DNA of 64,000 nt from DASXKD01 sp963762735 (GCA_963762735.1 CAVXMG010000003.1:310001-374000); one strand, 5' to 3'. Numbered from the stretch's first letter, positions 38,684-48,076 are shown. The notes: generated by a model not told the origin, from the sequence alone. A program made the numbers and translations.

Positions 38684-39717
38684 ATGGAATACCGCTTGCT
38701 CGGCAGCAGCGGCTGTGCGGTGTCCGCGCTCACGCTCGGCACGCTGACCTTCGGCAACGAGACGGACCAGGCAACGTCGTTCAGCCAGCTCGACCGGTTC
38801 ACCGAAGCCGGGGGAACCCTGGTGGACAGCGCCGACGTGTACGCGGACGGCCGCGCCGAGGAGATCATCGGGCGCTGGCTGGCCGCCCGGCCGGGGAGAC
38901 GTGAGCTTGTCGTGCTGGCCACCAAGGGACGGTTCCCCACCGACGAGAGCCCGAACGGGCATGGGCTCTCGCGCCGGCATCTGTCACTTGCTCTGGACGC
39001 GTCGCTGGGCCGGCTGAACGTGGAGACCATCGACCTGTACCAGATGCACGGCTGGGACCCGCTGACCCGTCTTGAGGAGACGCTGCGGTTCCTGGACGAT
39101 GCGGTACGCGCCGGAAAGATCAACTACGTCGGGCTGTCCAACTTCACTGGGTGGCAGCTGCAGAAGGCACTGGATATCGCGGAGTTCCGCGGGCTTTCCG
39201 CCCCGGTGTCCATGCAGCCGCAGTACAACCTGCTGGCCCGCGCGGTCGAATGGGAGATCGTGCCCGCCTGCCAGGCCGCCGGGCTCGGCATGCTTGCCTG
39301 GTCCCCGCTGGCCAGCGGGTGGCTGACCGGCAAGTACCGGCGGGGCGAGCCGCCCCGGCCGGCACCCGGGTGGTGGAGAACGCCGACGAGGGGATGCGGA
39401 TCTGGAACCAGCGCGGCCAGTCCGAGCAGACCTGGCAGGTGCTCGACGCGGTGCGCAAGGTGGCCGAGGGCCGCGGCGTGTCCCTTGCTCAGGTAGCTAT
39501 CGCGTGGCTGATGGCCCGGCCCGCCGTATCGTCGGTGATCCTCGGCGCCCGGAGCATGGAGCAGTTGACCGACAACATGGCCGCGGCTGAGCTGGAGCTG
39601 ACGCCTGAGGAGACCCAGCTACTGGACGAGGCGAGCGAGCCGCCCACCCCGGACTATCCCTACGGTGAGCCCGGGCAGTCCCAGCGCAGCCGCCGCATCC
39701 GGGGTGGGAGATTCTGA
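38684..39717 (+). CDS. Aldo/keto reductase, frame-broken
   Basis: ATG 38684 follows GGAGGGCTG. Seen: EYRLLGSSGCAVSALTLGTL, tetrad residues in LVDSADVYADG (Asp, Tyr), VVLATKGRF (Lys) and YQMHGWDP (His), substrate-side LSNFTGWQLQKALDI, and VSSVILGARSMEQL for NADPH binding. One frame change near 39,355, in a C/G run after GKYRRGEPP. It closely resembles the reductase at 35734-36763 (for example DGRxEEIIGRWLAxRP in both), so the pair arose by duplication and now flanks the MFS gene in opposite orientations. Substrate unknown. Confidence 0.88.
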
Positions 39718-39736
39718 GCGCGCGCTGGGGCGCGGC

Positions 39737-40877
39737 CTATTTGGGCGGTCGTCCGAGTGGCGGGCGGATGGGGGGGATGGCTGCGCGGTCATGCCGGCGG
39801 GGGCCCGACCACAGCGCCGGCACGGCGTCGACGGCGGCGGCTACCGCGTAGGCGGCCTGCTCGTAATTGACCCGCCAGCCGACGAAATCAGTCCATGCCT
39901 CGGCGGGGTCGCGTTCGATGGGGAAGCTGACCTCGCGCATCCGGCCGATCGCGTCGAGGAACTCCTGGTAGCTCAGGCTGATTCCGTGGCTGGGGTCGGG
40001 CTCGTCGGGGACCTCGATGCCCATCGCCCGCGCGATCTGGGTAAAGCACAAAAACCCGCTGCGCAGGCACAGGCGCGCGGATACCACCGGCGCGGAATCC
40101 GGGGACAGTGCCAAGAACAGCGCGGCGGAGTCGAGCACAGCAAGCAGCCCCGTCACCCAGGACGACAGCGGCCTGGGCGAGCGGAACCGCACCAACGGCA
40201 GGTAGGTGGCGTGGCTTTCGGCGACATCGGCGGCCCAGCGTTCCCACTGCGCGTACAGATCGGGCAGCGTATCGATGGTCGAGACGCCCGATCCGAGCGC
40301 GTAGTGCGTGCGGGCCAGCAGCTCCGGCCCCCACGACGGGACACCGGCCCGCGCGTTCAGCAGCGCCACCTCGGTCTCCCTGCGGTTGAACGCCGCGTAC
40401 ATGGCCGGCAGGTAGGCGATCTGCAGGGTGACGACCACCAGGCCGGTCAGCGCGGCGGCGAACACGATCGCCGCGGGCATCGCACCGGCCGGCGCCGCGA
40501 ACCCCAGGGTGAACATCGACGACCCGGCGGCGGTGAAAGCCGACGCGATGCCACCGGCGGCGAACGGCCACAACAACAGCGCGAACCCGAGGAAAGAGAT
40601 CCCCAGCCACACGGCCAGTTGCCCGAGCAAGATCGTAGCCGCCTGGGCGGCGAGCAGCCGGTCACGCCGCTTGTGATCGGCGATGACGCCGGTTGCCAGC
40701 CAGAACGCCCCCGTCACGACCTGGTCCACCCACCGGGTCAGCCAACTGCCGACCGGCCGGGGCACCATGACCGTCCCGACGAGCTGGCCCACACCGCCAA
40801 CACCAGCAGGCACCGGCCACCGCGGCCACCGAACGGCCATAGAGCGGGATCACCACCAGGCTCTCCTCAACAGTCAA
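39737..40877 (-). CDS. Conserved integral membrane protein
   Basis: About 380 residues. The N-terminal start block EESLVVIPLYGRSV (TTG 40877 or a nearby GTG) lies in another frame from the rest; one frame change near 40,845 joins them. Seen: four or so membrane segments (ATILLGQLAVWLGISFLGFA; GSSMFTLGFAAPAG, with a pore-loop-like GF motif; AIVFAAALTGLVVVTLQIAY), then a long soluble helical C-terminal domain (WERWAADVAESHATYLPLVR; WTDFVGWRVNYEQAAYA). The pattern of two helices around a TLGF segment recalls ion channels, and similar actinobacterial proteins are annotated only as hypothetical. The function is not assigned. Confidence 0.7.
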
Positions 40878-41266
40878 ATGGCTATGCCGAACCTACCGAG
40901 ATCAGGCTGACTGCGGTCCATGATCCCCGCACACATGGCCGAGGCAGGCTGCAGCGCCGGTCAGCCGCCCGGCAACAGCCACCAGGATCGCCCCGTTCGC
41001 CCAGCGGAACGGGGCGGCCGGCAGCGGGCAGCCAGAAGCTGATCTGGATCGAAGCTGATTTATTCGCAGCGATCAGCAGCGGTCAAATTTGTTTCCTTGG
41101 ATGCAATTTAAGGCTCAATACGCTTAATACAATTCTCACCGTCGCCCGGCTTTTACAGCACAATTTGCAGGCCTATTTGCACTGCCGCCTCAGGAGATGT
41201 AGCTTGCAAAAAAACAACAACTACAAGGCTCTTGCACCACGGCGATTCTAAATTTAGAATGCAGGC
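40878..41266. other. Intergenic region with AT-rich segment
   Basis: Gap of about 390 bp. From about 41,045 to 41,265 the base composition falls well below the surroundings, with runs such as TTTAAGGCTCAATACGCTTA. I see no gene or clear hairpin. It probably holds the promoter of the secreted protein gene starting at 41267. Confidence 0.45.
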
Positions 41267-42391
41267 GTGCCAGAACCCAAGCATCCCGTGCGGCACAGGG
41301 CTCTGGTCGCTCCTCTAGCGCTCGTCGCAGCCGCAGCATCTCTTGCCGCCGGCTCGGCAGGCGTTCGCCTTGTGATTCAGGGTGACAGCGCGCCGTCCGT
41401 TGCCCGGGTCGTGGCCAGCGACACCGGCGCCGCGCACGGCCACCCCAGGGCCGTATTGAAAGCATCGGCGGTACCTGCCGCCCCTCAGCCGAAGCCGGCC
41501 GTCCGTCACGCAAAGCCGGCCCCGAGTCAGACCCCGGGGCCGCATCACCCACGGCGCCGCGGCTCTGGGCAAAGGTCCCATCGGCCGGCGCGTCCTCAGC
41601 ACGCAGGCCGCCGCCACCGCGGGCGGGTGCACGTCCACCAGCAAACGCACAAGCTAGCCTTGATGCTCTTGGACCACGCTGTGCTGGATATGCAGGCCGC
41701 CGGAGCCAGCCCGGAGTTGCTGGACTTCGTGAACCAGCCGCAGAACCTGGTGTCCACCCCCCTGGAAAAGCCGAAGCCGCTAGCAAACGCCACCCGCATC
41801 CAGGTGTTCAACAGCTATGCCGGTATTGTCCACGCGCTCGCCAACCACCGCATCGCCGCTGACACCAGGGCCGTTGTATATGACAACGAGCGATCCACGG
41901 GCACCCCGGCGGCCGAGCTGGAAGATCCGGTGCGGTACTGCCAAATGACGGCAACGCTGCTGCACCAGAACGGGCTCGAATACATCGCCAGCCCCGGGTT
42001 CGATCTATCGGGACCTCGGCCCGCTGACGGCGAATGGTTCCGGCAGTTCGTCCGGGCAGGGCTCATGAAGTGCGCCCGCTACGCCGATTACCTGGACGTC
42101 CAAGACCAACTGAAACAGGGCACATCCATCTATGCGCGGGACGCCCAAGCCGCAGCCGGGCTGCTCCACCAAATGAACCCGCGAGCGAAGTTGCTCATGG
42201 GGCTGAGCACCAGCCCCAGCGGCCGGTTGGACACAGCCGGCCAGCTCTGGCGGGCCTACCAGGACACCAGTCGATTCGTGACTGGCTACTGGCTGAACGT
42301 GCCCCACAATGTCTCCGGGAAATCCCGACCGTCTGTGGCACTGCAGTTCCTCCAGCAGGTGGTCACGCAGACCCGCAGCCCGAGACAGTGA
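41267..42391 (+). CDS. Secreted protein of unknown function
   Basis: 374 intact codons from GTG 41267. Signal-peptide-like N-terminus (ALVAPLALVAAAASLAAGSA), then a long Pro/His/Arg-rich, probably disordered linker to about residue 125, then a folded domain of about 240 residues. Motifs in it: NATRIQVFNSYAGIVHALAN, AVVYDNERSTGTPAAELEDP, LEYIASPGFDLSG and RAKLLMGLSTSPSGRLDTAG. Successive strand-helix units and the order VVYDNE, YIASPG, LLMGLS suggest a TIM-barrel, possibly glycoside-hydrolase-like, but I recognise no family. Two cysteines only. It converges on the phosphoesterase gene. Confidence 0.7.
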   Translation: MPEPKHPVRHRALVAPLALVAAAASLAAGSAGVRLVIQGDSAPSVARVVASDTGAAHGHPRAVLKASAVPAAPQPKPAVRHAKPAPSQTPGPHHPRRRGSGQRSHRPARPQHAGRRHRGRVHVHQQTHKLALMLLDHAVLDMQAAGASPELLDFVNQPQNLVSTPLEKPKPLANATRIQVFNSYAGIVHALANHRIAADTRAVVYDNERSTGTPAAELEDPVRYCQMTATLLHQNGLEYIASPGFDLSGPRPADGEWFRQFVRAGLMKCARYADYLDVQDQLKQGTSIYARDAQAAAGLLHQMNPRAKLLMGLSTSPSGRLDTAGQLWRAYQDTSRFVTGYWLNVPHNVSGKSRPSVALQFLQQVVTQTRSPRQ

Positions 42392-42409
42392 CGGCGGCCG
42401 ATTCGGCTG

Positions 42410-43222
42410 TCAGCCGGTTGCGAAGAAGTCGCTCATGACGGTGGCACTGGCGTCGTTGGCGGTCAGCGGGGTGAGGTCCCAGGCGAGTTCGATGGTCCGC
42501 AGCAGCGAGTAGTGGTTGTAGGGCACCGCGGACCGGAATCCGGCCGGCACGCCTGTGGCGATCACGAGGGTGGCCACCTGGTTGCCGGGCGCGTTGTCGT
42601 CCTCGTCAAAGGTGATCACCAGCAGGGACCGCTGCTGGGTCCACGCCGCGGAGGCGAGCAGTACCGGGATCTGGCCAGCGAGCCAGGCATCGCCTTGCGC
42701 GACGGTCCCGTCGTGCATGTCGTTGAGCATGTTGGGAGTGATCCAGCCGAACGCGGGGGTGGTTGCCGCGGTGGCCAGGTCGGCCGCGAGCTGGCTGAAG
42801 GGGACGACGTTTGCCAGTTGCGCCGGGTCGGTGCGCAGGTCGTCGTAGTAGACGAACGGGTCATGTTTTTGCATGTAGGGGTAGGCGTCGCCGAGGTAGC
42901 CCGGCGCTGGCATTGACTCCATGTAGGCGCGCCAGGTGCGCCCGGATGGAGCGATGCGGTCCACCACCAGGTTGGGGGCTTGCTGGAAGCAGTCGGTGCA
43001 GTCGGTGGTGATGCCGAAGGTATCCCCACCGGTCAGCGCCAGGTAGTTCGGCAGGCTGGGATGAGCGACCGACACGTAATTGGTGGCCACGCCGTAGCGG
43101 GCGGCGAGCTGGTTGATGAAAGGCGCGTCCGGGCTGCCGATGATCTCGCCGTAGCCATGGTTCTCCATGATCACGATGAAAATATGGTCGAAAGGGGGCA
43201 CCGGTGGTGGCGGCTGGGCCAT
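42410..43222 (-). CDS. Phosphoesterase (acid phosphatase/phospholipase C-like)
   Basis: 270 intact codons. Seen: HIFIVIMENHGYGEI, the first metal site of the PF04185 phosphoesterase fold, then YVSVAHPSLPNYLALTGGDT (nucleophile region), TTDCTDC with a likely disulfide, FGWITPNMLNDMHDGTV, and LLVITFDEDDNAPGN, the second metal site. Relatives are usually exported acid phosphatases or phospholipases. Here the frame begins MAQPPPPVPPFDHIF without a signal peptide, so either the start is misplaced by an upstream change or the protein is cytoplasmic or leaderless. It ends close to the convergent secreted protein gene. Confidence 0.85.
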   Translation of the reverse strand: MAQPPPPVPPFDHIFIVIMENHGYGEIIGSPDAPFINQLAARYGVATNYVSVAHPSLPNYLALTGGDTFGITTDCTDCFQQAPNLVVDRIAPSGRTWRAYMESMPAPGYLGDAYPYMQKHDPFVYYDDLRTDPAQLANVVPFSQLAADLATAATTPAFGWITPNMLNDMHDGTVAQGDAWLAGQIPVLLASAAWTQQRSLLVITFDEDDNAPGNQVATLVIATGVPAGFRSAVPYNHYSLLRTIELAWDLTPLTANDASATVMSDFFATG

Positions 43223-43265
43223 CCCGCAACTCTAGCGGCCTGTGATCTTGCTGGTCGCAGCGCCG

Positions 43266-43662
43266 CTACCGGCGCGCCGGCGGCCAGGGGCCCGCAGGCG
43301 CGCCGATCTCCCACTCGTGACCGAACGGATCGATAATCCGGCCCACGCGCCAGCCGTGTTCGCTGGCAACCTGCGCCACGGCGAGTAGCACCTGCACGCA
43401 CCGCCCGGTCAAAGACGACATCGGGGTCATCGACCACCAGCAGGGTCCGGCTGGTGGCGCCGCCGATCGCCTGCGGGCTGAAGCGCCCGAGGCCCGGCCC
43501 CGCCGATGCCACCCAGAATGCTGCATCGCCAATGGCCAGTTGCGCGACGATATCGTCTCCCTCACCGACGCGGTGCAGAACGGTCGCGCCAAACGCCACC
43601 TCGTAAAATGCAACCGCCGCACCGGCGCGATCGAGCCACAACTCCGGCTGGATATCCACCAC
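43266..43662 (-). CDS. VOC (glyoxalase/bleomycin-resistance-like) protein, frame-broken
   Basis: About 130 residues from GTG 43662 (VVDIQPELWLDRAGAAVAFY). Seen: a beta-alpha-beta-beta-beta half (AFYEVAFGATVLHRVGEGDD, DAAFWVASAGPGLGR), then LLVVDDPDVVFDRAVRAGAT, and after a frame change near 43,390 the closing half VAQVASEHGWRVGRIIDPFG with HEWEIGAP, the usual C-terminal metal-ligand region. VOC proteins bind or modify small molecules; the substrate is not evident. The 3' end lies just before the phosphoesterase start on the same strand. Confidence 0.8.
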
Positions 43663-43777
43663 GCTGCATGATCGTAGTGCTCCTGGCCGGGACACCGCTG
43701 CCACGGCTGGACCGTCGTGCTATCGCGCCCAGCGCCCAGGCGTCAGGCCTACCGCACACATCGCCGCCCCGTGGCTG

Positions 43778-44053
43778 TTAGCGCGTCTGCATGCCTATGT
43801 GATCCATGAGTGCGGCCTCGGCCCCTGCCTTCGTGCCGTAGATGCCCCGGATTCTGCGCAGTTCCTCGGAGATCTCTGACCAGTCCCGGCCCGGATCGTC
43901 GCCGCACGCCGGGCAGATGACCTCGTACGGGCCCTCGTCCGTGTTGTCCTGCACGCGCTGACCTGACGGGCCATCGACGGATTTCCCCCGGCGCAGGCGT
44001 ACGAACGCGGTGCCGTCGTCGTGACCGGGCACGTCAGAGCGGACGGTTGCCAT
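43778..44053 (-). CDS. Small conserved hypothetical protein
   Basis: 91 residues from ATG 44053 (ATVRSDVPGHDDG); an in-frame ATG at 44089 is less likely. Seen: EVICPACGDDPGRDWSEISE with a CxxC pair, then a helical C-terminus, RRIRGIYGTKAGAEAALMDH. No function known to me. It diverges from the small gene at 44205, with a tandem 25-bp repeat between them. Confidence 0.6.
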   Translation of the reverse strand: MATVRSDVPGHDDGTAFVRLRRGKSVDGPSGQRVQDNTDEGPYEVICPACGDDPGRDWSEISEELRRIRGIYGTKAGAEAALMDHIGMQTR

Positions 44054-44120
44054 GGAACCATCCTGCCGTGACAGCCGGCCCCGCGGCACAGCCGCCCCAA
44101 GCGATGACCGCCGCCCGCGC

Positions 44121-44171
44121 CACAGAACCTGACTACGGCAGACGACACAGAACCCTGACTACGGCAGACGT
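44121..44171. repeat. Tandem 25/26-bp direct repeat
   Basis: CACAGAACC(C)TGACTACGGC... occurs at 44121-44145 and immediately again at 44146-44171, differing by one inserted C and the last base. It lies in the divergent promoter region of the genes starting at 44053 and 44205, so it may carry a duplicated binding site or be a recent slippage product. Confidence 0.8.
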
Positions 44172-44204
44172 GTGCGAGTAGGGAGACAGTGGCAAGCTGT
44201 CTGC

Positions 44205-44393
44205 ATGACAGACCGCAAGCTGGAGCCGGCACCCGTGGAGAAGGTAACGGCGGCGATGGACGAATTCATGGCAACGGTACTGCGCCATCTGCGCACCGGG
44301 CAGGGCAGTCCCCTGGAGGAACTGGGCTTGGACAAGGCCAAGGAAGAGCTGCAGCACTGGCGGCCGGATGTCCCGGGCGCAGAACCCGGGTAA
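44205..44393 (+). CDS. Small hypothetical helical protein
   Basis: 62 residues from ATG 44205 (GGGAGACAGTGG upstream). Sequence features: VEKVTAAMDEFMATVLRHL and SPLEELGLDKAKEELQHW, so mostly amphipathic helix with an acidic character. Not recognised. It is followed by a UspA-type gene on the same strand, suggesting a stress-related role, which is inference from context only. Confidence 0.5.
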   Translation: MTDRKLEPAPVEKVTAAMDEFMATVLRHLRTGQGSPLEELGLDKAKEELQHWRPDVPGAEPG

Positions 44394-44498
44394 ACGCAGG
44401 TCGGGGTTCGGTTTCACCGATCCACATCCGCGACCTCTGCAGGCCGCGTCGCTGCCGTCGAGCCGGGATCGGCCGCTACGGCGCCTGCCCCGGAACTA

Positions 44499-44963
44499 AT
44501 GTTGACCACCGTGACCACTACCACGCCGCCCACTGGGTCCTTGCATCTCGTCGTCGGATATGACGGTTCGCCGCCCGCCAGCCGGGCGCTCGACGCCGCG
44601 GCCAACTTGCTGCAGGACCGGAGCGGCCGCATCGACGTCGTTTACGTGGCCCACCTGTCCAGCCTCGCCATGCTGTCACCGGGCGCCATAGCCGAGTTGG
44701 AGTCCGATTTCGACGAGATCGAGCAACAGTTGCGCGCCGCGGCCGCTGAGCAACTGCGCGACCGCGTGGCGGCCTGGGGGTTCGAGCGGCGCCAGGGCAT
44801 TGTCCCCGACGAACTGATCGCGATGGCCACAGCCATCGGCGCTGCCGGCAGCACCGTGGCGATCGTGGTGGGCAGTTCGTCACACGCCACCCACCGGGTT
44901 GTCGGTTCGGTCGCTGTCAGCCTGGCCCGTCACTCGCCGGTGCCGCTGATCATCGTCCCGTAG
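44499..44963 (+). CDS. Universal stress protein (UspA family)
   Basis: 154 residues. Seen: LHLVVGYDGSPPASRALDAA, the first strand with the nucleotide-contacting Asp, VVYVAHLSS, and the ATP-binding signature near the C-terminus, AIVVGSSSHATHRVVGSVAV followed by SLARHSPVPLIIVP. A single Usp domain of usual length. ATG 44499 or GTG 44511 may be used. Usp proteins accumulate under starvation, hypoxia or damage. It stands upstream of a sigma factor gene of the general-stress type. Confidence 0.88.
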   Translation: MLTTVTTTTPPTGSLHLVVGYDGSPPASRALDAAANLLQDRSGRIDVVYVAHLSSLAMLSPGAIAELESDFDEIEQQLRAAAAEQLRDRVAAWGFERRQGIVPDELIAMATAIGAAGSTVAIVVGSSSHATHRVVGSVAVSLARHSPVPLIIVP

Positions 44964-45137
44964 CTCCCGGGCCTACCAGCGCCAGCAGAGATCATCGGCA
45001 TTGCCGTCGCCGTGACTGTGGCCTAGCCTTGCCATGACAGGGAGATTCACGTCATCCTGCGCACTCGTGCAAGGTGGCGGACCTGACTGCCCTGGACCTC
45101 GGCGGTTCTTTGTGGCGTTTTGTGAGCCGAGGCGAGC

Positions 45138-45998
45138 ATGGCAGCAATTTCTTCACCGCCAGTACCTCCCGGGGATGTGGTGCGGGTTCTGCCCACCCTG
45201 GCGGATCGGGCGTTTGCGAGCGGTCTGGCCGGCTTGGATGACTGGGAGCTGCTGGGCATCGTCCGGTCGCTGGCGGGCGGCAGCGGATCGCGCGCTGCGG
45301 CGTGTGAGCTGCTGGTGAGCCGTCACCGCAACCTGGTGTTCTCGTGCGTGCGGCGGTACCGGGGCGGTACTGAGCCGACCGAGGACCTGATGCAGGTGGG
45401 GTATGTCGGCCTGATGAAGGCGATCAGCCGCTTCGATCCGGCGGTCGGCACCAACCTGGCCGCTTACGCACAGGCATGCATCAGCGGCGAGATCAAGCGG
45501 CACTTCCGGGACAAGTGCTGGCCGGTCCACGTCAGCCGCTCCGTGCAAGATCTGGTCTTGAAGGCTCGCAAAGCAACCAGCCAGCTGACCCAGGACCTGG
45601 GCCGGGCGCCGACCCAGTCCGAGATGGCCAGCCACCTGGGGGTCAGCGGTGACGATCTGCGGGACGCACAACAAGCGGAAATAGCCTCCCGGCCAGCTTC
45701 GCTGGACGCGCTGCTGGCCGGCCAGGCCGGCACGGACACCCTCGCGGACGTCCTCGGCGAGGAGGACCGCGGGGTGGAGGACATGCTCGGCATGCGGGCC
45801 GTCGCTGCGCACTGGGGCGAGCTGCCACCGCGGGAGCAGAAGATCCTGCTGATGCGCTTTCACCATGACATGACGCAGGCGCAGATCGGCCAGCAGCTCG
45901 GCATCTCCCAGATGCACGTCTCCCGGCTAAGCGCCCACGCGCTCGGCCACCTCCGCCAGCGCCTGCTCAGCCCAGCACAAGTACGCGTCCGCAGCTAG
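45138..45998 (+). CDS. RNA polymerase sigma factor, SigB/SigF/WhiG-like
   Basis: 286 intact codons. Region 2: ACELLVSRHRNLVFSCVRRY, LMQVGYVGLMKAISRFDPAV and AYAQACISGEIKRHFRDKCW, the pattern typical of SigB/F/G. Region 3: VSRSVQDLVLKARKATSQLT and TQSEMASHLGVSGDDL. Region 4: LPPREQKILLMRFHHDMTQA with QIGQQLGISQMHVSRL, the -35 recognition helix. Such factors drive osmotic, oxidative or developmental regulons and are usually held by anti-sigma factors; none is adjacent. The neighbouring UspA and GlsB-type genes are plausible targets. Confidence 0.9.
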   Translation: MAAISSPPVPPGDVVRVLPTLADRAFASGLAGLDDWELLGIVRSLAGGSGSRAAACELLVSRHRNLVFSCVRRYRGGTEPTEDLMQVGYVGLMKAISRFDPAVGTNLAAYAQACISGEIKRHFRDKCWPVHVSRSVQDLVLKARKATSQLTQDLGRAPTQSEMASHLGVSGDDLRDAQQAEIASRPASLDALLAGQAGTDTLADVLGEEDRGVEDMLGMRAVAAHWGELPPREQKILLMRFHHDMTQAQIGQQLGISQMHVSRLSAHALGHLRQRLLSPAQVRVRS

Positions 45999-46182
45999 TC
46001 CGGCCGTGCCGCTTTGACCGCGGACCATGGAGATGGGAGCTGAGCGGCGTACCGGAGTGTCTCAGCGCAGCCGTTGATTCTCGTGACCCCGGAAAGCCGT
46101 GGCATCCGCCGGCCGGGAAGCATGCCTGCGGTCGGCGGGCTTGCCAGGGCTGCGCCGTGAGCCGGAGCAGCCCTGGCGGTTC

Positions 46183-46470
46183 TCAGCGGTGCGCGAACCG
46201 TCCGCTCGACCGACTGGTGACCAGGTGATAGACGAGCAGCAGGACGGCCGCACCGGCGATCGCGGTGATCCAGGTGGAGGCGTTGAAGAATCCTTGCAGG
46301 GCGTGGTGGTGCAGGTGGAAGATCTTGGTGGCGGCCCAACCACCGAGCAGCGCCCCGGCGATGCCGATCAGGCAGGTGACGATGAGGCCCTGCGATCTCT
46401 TGCCGGGGATCAGCATATTGGCCACCAGGCCTGCGCCCAGGCCCAGAACGATCCATGCGATGATGCCCAT
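46183..46470 (-). CDS. GlsB/YeaQ/YmgE-family stress membrane protein
   Basis: 95 residues, three membrane segments: IIAWIVLGLGAGLVANML, GLIVTCLIGIAGALLGGWAA and STWITAIAGAAVLLLVYHL. The GLGAGLVANMLIPGK start and GIAGALLGGW motif are diagnostic of the transglycosylase-associated/GlsB family. ATG 46470 follows TAAGGAGTCGGTT. Members are small envelope-stress proteins of unclear biochemical role, commonly under SigB-type control, which fits the sigma factor gene that ends 185 bp away. Confidence 0.85.
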   Translation of the reverse strand: MGIIAWIVLGLGAGLVANMLIPGKRSQGLIVTCLIGIAGALLGGWAATKIFHLHHHALQGFFNASTWITAIAGAAVLLLVYHLVTSRSSGRFAHR

Positions 46471-46930
46471 AACCGACTCCTTAGTCAGTGACTAGGTGTG
46501 GTACGCGGTGGTCGGTCATGCGGGAGAGATCGCGGTGGGAGAAGATTCTCCCGGGGGTTCACCGTCCTTTAGCCGTAGCGTCTTGCCGGCACCGGTCCGT
46601 GTACGAAATAAAAAAATCCGGGCCCTGCCGCTGCCCGCGAAATATTAGGGGGCGACGGCTGCCTGGGTCCGGAGCGTTGCCTTTATACTACTCTTCCCTG
46701 GCTCTCGGGCATAGGAATTCCCCAGCCAATAACATCCTCTTCGAACTTGAGGGCGGGCAGCGGCGGCCGTGACTGCCAGACCCGCCGCTGGGCCGCAACG
46801 TGGCCTGGCCGCGGCTGGCTGAGGCACCTCCGAGCCATGGCGGCGCGGCCGCCGGATCATGCCGCTGTGGCGAAGTTGGAACTCCGCGGAGTCTTGTGTT
46901 AGGCAAGGATTCCCAGTCAAGGGAGCGTGG
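46471..46930. other. Intergenic region
   Basis: About 460 bp between two divergent genes with no credible coding frame. It holds a weak hairpin (GGGAGA at 46537-46542 with TCTCCC at 46547-46552) and a TATACT box at 46684-46689 without a good -35 partner. Promoters for both flanking genes must lie here. Confidence 0.45.
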
Positions 46931-48076
46931 ATGGATCAGCTCAGCCTCGGTGTCATGGCGCGGTCGCGGAAGGAGAGCGAGCGGCGGCTCGCGATCCACC
47001 CGCTGCACATCGAGCGGATCGATGCCGGGCTGCGGCGGCGCATCTACCTCGAGCACGGCTACGGTGAGCGTTTCGGCGTGCCCGACGAGCGGCTGGCGGG
47101 CCATGTCGCTGGTTTCGGCACCCATGAGCAGCTCGTCGCGGACTGCGATGTCATCTTGCTCCCCAAGCCGCTGCCGGCCGACCTCAGCGAGCTGCGCGAG
47201 GGCCAGGTCTTGTGGGGCTGGCCGCACTGCGTCCAGAACCAGGAAATCACCCAGCTGGGCATTGACCGGCGGCTGACCCTGATCGCCTTTGAGGCGATGA
47301 ACCACTGGTCTGGCGACGGCTCGTTCAGCCTGCATGTGTTCCACAAGAACAACGAGCTGGCCGGTTACTGCTCGGTGCTGCACGCGATGCAGCTCACCGG
47401 GACGACCGGTGAGTACGGCCGCCCGCTCCGGGCGGCCGTCATCAGCTTCGGCGCAACCGGCCGCGGCGCGGTGACGGCCCTCAACGCGCACGGCGTGAAC
47501 GACGTCCACGTCCTGACCCACCGGGATGTCACCGCGGTCGCCTCGCCGATCCACTCCGCCCGCATGGTGCACTTCGAGCCCGCCGCCGGCGACCCGGGCC
47601 GCTGCCAAGTGCTTGGCGAAAACGGCCGGGCGCCGATGGCGGCCTACCTCACGGGGTTCGACATCGTGGTCAACTGCGTCCTGCAGCACCCCGGCACACC
47701 GCTGATGTTCCTCACCGAAGACGACCTGGCCGCCTTCGCGCCGGGCAGCCTCATCGTCGACGTGTCCTGCGACGAGGGCATGGGCTTCAGCTGGGCACGG
47801 CCCACCTCGTTCGCCGAGCCGATGCTCACCGTGGGCGGCAACATCTGCTACTACGCCGTGGACCACAGCCCATCACTGCTATGGAACTCCGCCACCTGGG
47901 AGATCAGCGAAGCCCTGCTGCCACACCTGCAGCCGGTACTCGCCGGGCCAAAGGCGTGGGATGCCGACCCGACCATCCAGCGCGCCCTGGAAATCCGCGG
48001 CGGCGTCATCCAGAACCCGGCCATCCTGTCCTTCCAGCACCGTTCACCGCACTACCCGCACACCCGGCTCCAGTAA
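46931..48076 (+). CDS. Alanine dehydrogenase/N5-(carboxyethyl)ornithine synthase-like protein
   Basis: 381 residues from ATG 46931. Seen: SLGVMARSRKESERRLAIHP, the N-terminal substrate domain of the alanine dehydrogenase/saccharopine dehydrogenase group, DVILLPKPLPADL and WGWPHCVQN (the loop resembling N5-carboxyethyl-ornithine synthase), and the dinucleotide-binding AAVISFGATGRGAVTALNAH. DVSCDEGMGFSWARPTSF replaces the usual SDVAADQGG-type motif. It probably makes or reduces an imino acid with NAD(P)H, but the substrate is not certain. It leads a plus-strand run with the isomerase-like gene 67 bp downstream. Confidence 0.75.
   Translation: MDQLSLGVMARSRKESERRLAIHPLHIERIDAGLRRRIYLEHGYGERFGVPDERLAGHVAGFGTHEQLVADCDVILLPKPLPADLSELREGQVLWGWPHCVQNQEITQLGIDRRLTLIAFEAMNHWSGDGSFSLHVFHKNNELAGYCSVLHAMQLTGTTGEYGRPLRAAVISFGATGRGAVTALNAHGVNDVHVLTHRDVTAVASPIHSARMVHFEPAAGDPGRCQVLGENGRAPMAAYLTGFDIVVNCVLQHPGTPLMFLTEDDLAAFAPGSLIVDVSCDEGMGFSWARPTSFAEPMLTVGGNICYYAVDHSPSLLWNSATWEISEALLPHLQPVLAGPKAWDADPTIQRALEIRGGVIQNPAILSFQHRSPHYPHTRLQ

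Noticed and set aside
40990..41250. A mobile element or integration site in the AT-rich gap
   Set aside because: No integrase, terminal inverted repeat, target duplication or tRNA gene is visible.
42410..43222. Phospholipase C toxin call for the phosphoesterase
   Set aside because: The fold motifs fit the general PF04185 phosphoesterase group; there is no signal peptide and nothing specific for phospholipids.
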